Source: Pseudescherichia sp031979925 (GTDB lineage Bacteria; Pseudomonadota; Gammaproteobacteria; Enterobacterales; Enterobacteriaceae). From it: 64,000 nt of DNA. Numbering within the stretch: the stretch's first letter is position 1; each line of letters opens with the position of its first letter. Below, piece after piece: positions 60,249-64,000 of the stretch. The DNA is taken from assembly GCF_031979925.1 (NCBI RefSeq), contig NZ_DALZFB010000004.1, positions 248,001 to 312,000 of the forward strand, in the 5' to 3' direction. Under the pieces are notes generated by a model. It made no database searches and was not told the origin of the DNA. It saw nothing but the letters and a program-made list of their open reading frames with translations. The translations under genes were made by a program, and so were the position numbers.

Positions 60249-61514
60249 GTGAAAAATAACGAACTAAATGAACGCCGCTTACAGGCGACACCGCGCGGCA
60301 TCGGTGTAATGTGTCACTTCTTCGCCGACAGAGCGGAGAACGCCACGCTGTGGGATATAGAGGGCAACGAGGTGATCGACTTCGCCGCCGGGATTGCGGT
60401 GCTGAATACCGGTCATCGCCACCCGAAGGTTGTGGCGGCGGTGGAGAAACAGCTCCACGCTTTTACCCATACGGCCTATCAGGTGGTGCCCTATGAGAGC
60501 TACGTGACGCTGGCGGAGAAGATCAACGCCCGCGTGCCGGTCGAGGGACCAGCAAAAACGGCCTTCTTCTCTACCGGTGCGGAAGCGGTAGAGAACGCGA
60601 TTAAAATCGCCCGCGCTTATACCAAACGCCCTGGCGTCATCGCCTTTGGCGGTGGCTTTCATGGCCGCACCTCGATGACGATGGCTCTCACCGGTAAAGT
60701 CGCCCCCTACAAAATTGGCTTTGGCCCTTTCCCCGGTTCGATCTTTCATGCTCAGTATCCGAATGCGGTACATGACGTCTCAACCCAGGATGCGCTGAAG
60801 AGCCTGGAGCGCATCTTTAAAGCCGATATCGCTCCGGACCAGGTGGCGGCCATCCTGCTGGAGCCGGTACAGGGGGAAGGCGGTTTTGTCATCGCGCCCG
60901 ACGACTTTATGCAGGGCGTGCGTAAGCTCTGCGACCAGCACGGGATCCTGCTCATCGCCGATGAGGTTCAGAGCGGCTATGCCCGCACCGGCAAACTCTT
61001 TGCGATGGAACACTACAGCGTGAAGCCAGATCTCATCACCATGGCGAAGAGCCTCGCGGGTGGCCTGCCGCTGTCGGCGGTTTCCGGTCGTGCCGAGGTG
61101 ATGGATGCCCCCGCACCGGGTGGGCTGGGCGGCACCTACGCCGGTAACCCGCTGGCGATCGCCTCCGCGCTGGCGGTGCTGGAGGTCATTGAAGAGGAGC
61201 AGCTTTGCGAGCGCTCCCGTGAGCTGGGGGAAGCCCTGGTGGCGGAGCTGAACAAGGCGAAGGCCACCTGCCCGTACATTGCCGACGTGCGTGCATTGGG
61301 TTCGATGGTCGCCGTAGAGTTTATCGATCCGCAGAGCGGCGAACCGTCGCCGGCCTTTACCCAGAAGGTACAGGCCCACGCGCTGGAGGCGGGCCTGCTG
61401 CTGCTCAGCTGCGGCGTCTACGGCAACGTCATCCGCTTCCTCTATCCGCTCACTATTCCCGATGCGCAGTTCCGTCGTGCGCTGGATATCCTCTCCCGCT
61501 CGCTGGCGCAGTAA
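60249..61514 (+). CDS. 4-aminobutyrate aminotransferase, PuuE/GabT type
   Basis: Class III PLP aminotransferase that converts GABA and 2-oxoglutarate to succinate semialdehyde and glutamate. From the GTG at 60249 (VKNNELNERRLQATPRGIGV) it is 421 residues, the length of E. coli PuuE, and follows PuuE more closely than GabT at the N-terminus. Motifs are STGAEAVENAIKIARA, GGFHGRTSMTMALTGK, LIADEVQSGYARTGKLFA and the PLP lysine in TMAKSLAGGLPLS. It stands alone between rpoH and livJ, where E. coli has no gene, and away from any puu or gab cluster. Side activity on diaminopropane-like amines is possible but unproven. Confidence 0.88.
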   Translation: MKNNELNERRLQATPRGIGVMCHFFADRAENATLWDIEGNEVIDFAAGIAVLNTGHRHPKVVAAVEKQLHAFTHTAYQVVPYESYVTLAEKINARVPVEGPAKTAFFSTGAEAVENAIKIARAYTKRPGVIAFGGGFHGRTSMTMALTGKVAPYKIGFGPFPGSIFHAQYPNAVHDVSTQDALKSLERIFKADIAPDQVAAILLEPVQGEGGFVIAPDDFMQGVRKLCDQHGILLIADEVQSGYARTGKLFAMEHYSVKPDLITMAKSLAGGLPLSAVSGRAEVMDAPAPGGLGGTYAGNPLAIASALAVLEVIEEEQLCERSRELGEALVAELNKAKATCPYIADVRALGSMVAVEFIDPQSGEPSPAFTQKVQAHALEAGLLLLSCGVYGNVIRFLYPLTIPDAQFRRALDILSRSLAQ

Positions 61515-61520
61515 TCCCCC

Positions 61521-61550
61521 GCCCGGTGGCATACGACTGCCGGGCATACA
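61521..61550. repeat. REP-like palindrome
   Basis: GCCCGGTGGCATACGACTGCCGGGC downstream of the aminotransferase gene. Confidence 0.6.
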
Positions 61551-61710
61551 CTATTAACATTTCAAAATATCTATTCCCAAAAGATAAAAATGGGGTATGT
61601 TTTAGCAGAGTGTGCTGAAAAGGCGCGCACAGCAGACGCATATATGAAATAAAGCGCCATAAAACAACATCACAACAAGTGTTACAACCAGAACAATGGG
61701 GAATCTCAGG

Positions 61711-62811
61711 ATGAAAATGAAGGGTAAAGCGTTACTGGCAGGATGTATTGCGTTGGCATTCAGCACCATGGCACAGGCAGACATTAAAGTGGCCGTGGTG
61801 GGCGCGATGTCCGGTCCGGTTGCGCAGTATGGCGATCAGGAGTTTACCGGCGCGGAACAAGCCGTTGCAGACATTAATGCGAAAGGCGGTATCAAAGGCG
61901 AAAAACTGCAAATTGTAAAATACGATGACGCCTGTGACCCGAAACAGGCCGTTGCGGTGGCGAACAAAGTGATTAACGATGGCATCAAATATGTTATCGG
62001 TCACCTCTGCTCCTCCTCCACGCAGCCAGCGTCTGATATCTATGAAGACGAAGGCATTCTGATGATCACCCCAGCGGCAACTGCTCCGGAGCTGACCGCA
62101 CGTGGCTATAAACTGGTGCTGCGTACTACCGGTCTCGACTCCGATCAGGGACCGACCGCTGCGAAATACATTCTGGAAAAGGTCAAACCGCAGCGTATCG
62201 CCATCGTTCATGACAAACAGCAGTACGGTGAAGGCCTGGCCCGCGCCGTGCAGGATAATCTGAAGAAGGGCAACGCTAACGTGGTGTTCTTTGACGGTAT
62301 CACCGCCGGTGAGAAAGATTTTTCCACCCTGGTGGCGCGCCTGAAGAAAGAGAACATCGACTTCGTCTACTACGGCGGCTACCATCCGGAGATGGGGCAG
62401 ATCCTGCGTCAGGCTCGCGCCGCAGGCCTGAAAACCCAGTTTATGGGTCCGGAAGGGGTAGCGAACGTATCACTCTCTAACATCGCTGGCGAATCCGCCG
62501 AGGGTATGCTGGTGACCAAGCCGAAGAACTACGATCAGGTTCCGGCGAACAAACCGGTTGTGGATGCAATCAAGGCGAAGAAACAGGATCCGAGCGGCGC
62601 GTTCGTGTGGACTACCTACGCCGCGCTGCAATCCCTGCAGGCTGGCCTGAATCAGTCCGACGATCCGGCGGAAATTGCCACCTGGCTGAAAGCCAACTCC
62701 GTGGATACCGTAATGGGGCCGCTGTCATGGGATGAGAAGGGCGACCTGAAAGGCTTCGAGTTCGGTGTGTTTACCTGGCATGCCAATGGTACCGCCACGG
62801 ATGCCAAATAG
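61711..62811 (+). CDS. livJ: branched-chain amino acid ABC transporter binding protein LivJ
   Basis: Periplasmic Leu/Ile/Val-binding protein for LivHMGF. From the ATG at 61711 (MKMKGKALLAGCIALAFSTM) it is 366 residues with a signal peptide cleaved near AQA-DIK, and nearly matches mature E. coli LivJ (VVGAMSGPVAQYGDQEFTGA, CDPKQAVAVANKVINDG, GHLCSSSTQPASD). The upstream open codons are not supported. The transporter genes are presumably past the window, beyond panM, as in E. coli. Confidence 0.97.
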   Translation: MKMKGKALLAGCIALAFSTMAQADIKVAVVGAMSGPVAQYGDQEFTGAEQAVADINAKGGIKGEKLQIVKYDDACDPKQAVAVANKVINDGIKYVIGHLCSSSTQPASDIYEDEGILMITPAATAPELTARGYKLVLRTTGLDSDQGPTAAKYILEKVKPQRIAIVHDKQQYGEGLARAVQDNLKKGNANVVFFDGITAGEKDFSTLVARLKKENIDFVYYGGYHPEMGQILRQARAAGLKTQFMGPEGVANVSLSNIAGESAEGMLVTKPKNYDQVPANKPVVDAIKAKKQDPSGAFVWTTYAALQSLQAGLNQSDDPAEIATWLKANSVDTVMGPLSWDEKGDLKGFEFGVFTWHANGTATDAK

Positions 62812-62819
62812 TTGATGTA

Positions 62820-62856
62820 TACGCCGGGCGGCGGCTAACGCCTTGCCCGGCCTACG
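62820..62856. repeat. REP-like palindrome
   Basis: TACGCCGGGCGGCGGCTAAC ... GCCCGGCCTACG after livJ. Confidence 0.6.
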
Positions 62857-62896
62857 TCACTGGGGAAAATGGGATATGCAATAGCTGACGCCCTGT

Positions 62897-62930
62897 AGGC
62901 CCGGTAAGCGCTAGCGCTACCGGGCTTTTT
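62897..62930 (+). terminator. REP-type terminator after livJ
   Basis: GCCCGGTA (62899-62906) pairs with TACCGGGC (62918-62925); the loop AGCGCTAGCGC can pair with itself, and five T residues follow. Confidence 0.75.
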
Positions 62931-62980
62931 ATTGCCGCTCACACACCAGGCGTTGAATTTTTATACCGACAGGCATACAA

Positions 62981-63009
62981 TAAATGTACGGTAAATATCC
63001 GTACATTTA
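62981..63009. promoter_or_regulatory. palindromic operator of the toxin-antitoxin pair
   Basis: TAAATGTACGG (62981-62991) and CCGTACATTTA (62999-63009) are perfect 11-bp inverted arms around 7 bases, 32 bases before the antitoxin start. Ribbon-helix-helix DUF1778 antitoxins bind such sites to repress their own operon. Confidence 0.8.
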
Positions 63010-63040
63010 CGCTATTACCTTGATAGCTGAAGAGGTCATC

Positions 63041-63310
63041 ATGACGGCACTTAAAAAGCAGCGTATCGATCTGCGCTTAACTGATGATGACAAGAGCATC
63101 ATTGAAGAGGCTGCGGCGCTTACCAATCAGTCAATTACTCAGTTTATGCTCTCTAGCGCATCAGAAAGGGCGGCAGAAGTTATCGAGCAGCATCGAAGGG
63201 TTATTCTGAACGATGAATCCTGGACGCGCGTCATGGAAGCGCTCAGTAACCCACCATCACCTAATGAGAAACTCAACCGCGCGGCGAAACGTCTTCAAGA
63301 CATGGAGTGA
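63041..63310 (+). CDS. DUF1778 antitoxin of a GNAT toxin-antitoxin system
   Basis: An 89-residue ribbon-helix-helix protein from the ATG at 63041 (MTALKKQRIDLRLTDDDKSI), with AGAGGT upstream. The DNA-binding strand is RIDLRLTDDD, followed by two helices (KSIIEEAAALTNQSITQFML) as in TacA, AtaR and KacA. The C-terminal tail (PPSPNEKLNRAAKRLQDME) should wrap the toxin. It lies three bases before the toxin gene. An earlier open frame at 62984 lies inside the operator and is rejected. Confidence 0.92.
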   Translation: MTALKKQRIDLRLTDDDKSIIEEAAALTNQSITQFMLSSASERAAEVIEQHRRVILNDESWTRVMEALSNPPSPNEKLNRAAKRLQDME

Positions 63311-63313
63311 ACC

Positions 63314-63832
63314 GTGGAAAACCTGACGATAGAGATCCTCGCAGAGGATGCGGAGTATAACTGGCAGCAGTTCGACTGCGGTGAAACGGTCCTCAATCTC
63401 TTTTTAACCGATCATCTCAGGCGACAGCATAACGGCAAAATTCTGCGCGCCTATGTTCTTAGAACTAAAACGCCGGAAAGACAGGTGCTGGGCTACTACA
63501 CCCTGTCAGGTAGCTGCTTCGAGCGAGTAGCTCTGCCATCAAAGTCACAGCAGAAGAAAATCCCGTACAACAATATTCCCAGCGTTACCCTGGGACGCCT
63601 GGCCATCGATCGTTCCCTGCAAGGAAAAGGGTGGGGTTCGGTATTAGTTTCCCATGCGATGAAGGTTGTCTATTCGGCCTCGCAGGCTGTAGGGATTCAT
63701 GGTCTGTTTGTTGAAGCGATGAATGAGAAAGCGCATGCGTTTTATCTCTCGTTGGGGTTTATTCCCCTGTCAGGAGAAAACGCGCATGCGCTCTTTTATC
63801 CGACAAAATCTATCGAACAGCTTTATTCATAA
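63314..63832 (+). CDS. GNAT acetyltransferase toxin (TacT/AtaT/KacT-like)
   Basis: A 172-residue GCN5-related acetyltransferase from a GTG at 63314, with GGAG inside the antitoxin's last codons. The acetyl-CoA loop is RSLQGKGWGSVLVSHAM (about residues 97-113), preceded by TLGRLAIDR, with the C-terminal VEAMNEKAHAFYLSLGFIPL and the Tyr in HALFYPTKS. Family toxins acetylate the amino acid on charged elongator or initiator tRNAs and stop translation; which tRNA is targeted here is unknown. The pair is inserted between livJ and panM. Confidence 0.92.
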   Translation: MENLTIEILAEDAEYNWQQFDCGETVLNLFLTDHLRRQHNGKILRAYVLRTKTPERQVLGYYTLSGSCFERVALPSKSQQKKIPYNNIPSVTLGRLAIDRSLQGKGWGSVLVSHAMKVVYSASQAVGIHGLFVEAMNEKAHAFYLSLGFIPLSGENAHALFYPTKSIEQLYS

Positions 63833-63840
63833 ACTATTCA

Positions 63841-63875
63841 GGCCCGATAAGCGCTAGCGCCACCGGGCTTTTTAT
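63841..63875 (+). terminator. REP-type terminator between toxin gene and panM
   Basis: GGCCCGATAAGCGCTAGCGCCACCGGGC followed by five T residues, between convergent genes; it is nearly the same element as at 62897. Confidence 0.7.
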
Positions 63876-63880
63876 TGTCG

Positions 63881-64000
63881 CTACAGCCGTTTTTCCCAGC
63901 CGTCCTGCTGCGGGCGAAAGCCCAGCGCTTGGGTAAAGGCTGCCATGACGCTGCGGTTCTCGACGCCGACATCTGCTATCCACCAGCGGATCACCTGCGG
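63881..64000 (-). CDS. panM: PanD maturation factor PanM, C-terminal 39 residues; start beyond the window
   Basis: The frame reads WWIADVGVENRSVMAAFTQA and ends PQQDGWEKRL, closely following the end of E. coli PanM (YhhK), a GNAT-fold protein that triggers self-cleavage of aspartate decarboxylase PanD for beta-alanine and pantothenate synthesis. Only 40 codons including the stop are inside the window. E. coli also has panM beside livJ on the opposite strand. Confidence 0.9.
   Translation of the reverse strand, partial: PQVIRWWIADVGVENRSVMAAFTQALGFRPQQDGWEKRL

Overview
The window is a chromosomal stretch of a motile member of the Enterobacteriaceae, most like the Enterobacter / Lelliottia / Leclercia / Kosakonia group; the genus cannot be fixed from sequence reading alone. 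The reasons are near-identity of many products to Escherichia coli proteins, conserved gene order (kdgK-pdeH-yhjG ... yhjE-yhjD ... treF ... gor-rlmJ-prlC-rsmJ-uspA-uspB-pitA-yhiN ... yhhT-yhhS-dcrB-yhhQ-tusA ... zntA-yhhN-yhhL-rsmD-ftsYEX-rpoH ... livJ ... panM), and many REP-like GCCCGG palindromes between genes.

Layout. Positions 1-8100 hold the kdgK end, the c-di-GMP phosphodiesterase pdeH behind a textbook sigma-28 promoter, yhjG, an orphan outer-membrane-like protein, yhjE, yhjD and a YhjC-type LysR regulator. Positions 8200-13600 hold an SDR enzyme, an OB-fold periplasmic protein, a membrane protein with a degenerate HEPN-like part, trehalase treF and a CopD-like membrane protein. Positions 13780-23250 are a conserved housekeeping block (gor to yhiN). 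E. coli dtpB is missing here.

Positions 23248-27418 are the most notable part: a 4.2 kb AT-rich island flanked by a perfect 45-bp direct repeat of the yhiN 3' end. It encodes an apparently complete peptide natural product (RiPP) system on the minus strand: a 28-residue precursor, a radical SAM maturase, an MFS exporter, a second radical SAM protein fused to an HEIGH (ImmA/IrrE-like) metallopeptidase domain, and a small PqqD-like recognition protein. I do not recognise it as a described family. Both repeat copies keep the yhiN reading frame, so the island looks integrated at an attachment site, although no integrase is present.

Positions 27480-32200 hold a 1,3-diaminopropane module (a second aspartokinase III, diaminobutyrate aminotransferase dat, diaminobutyrate decarboxylase ddc). 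Positions 32200-39700 are accessory: a membrane-anchored unknown, a Tat-exported PhoX phosphatase, a membrane metallophosphoesterase, an exported alpha/beta hydrolase, an SDR, a LysR regulator broken by an amber codon, and phenolic acid decarboxylase padC. Positions 39740-43950 return to conserved genes (yhhT, yhhS, dcrB, yhhQ, tusA). Positions 44035-51600 hold a lac-like system made of a GH42 beta-galactosidase, a LacY-type permease and a LacI-type regulator, followed by a three-gene TRAP transporter. Positions 51725-61700 hold zntA with its ZntR operator, yhhN, yhhL, rsmD, ftsYEX, rpoH and a PuuE-type aminotransferase. The window ends with livJ, a DUF1778/GNAT toxin-antitoxin pair with a palindromic operator, and the 3' end of panM.

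No rRNA, tRNA, CRISPR array, insertion sequence or prophage gene was seen.
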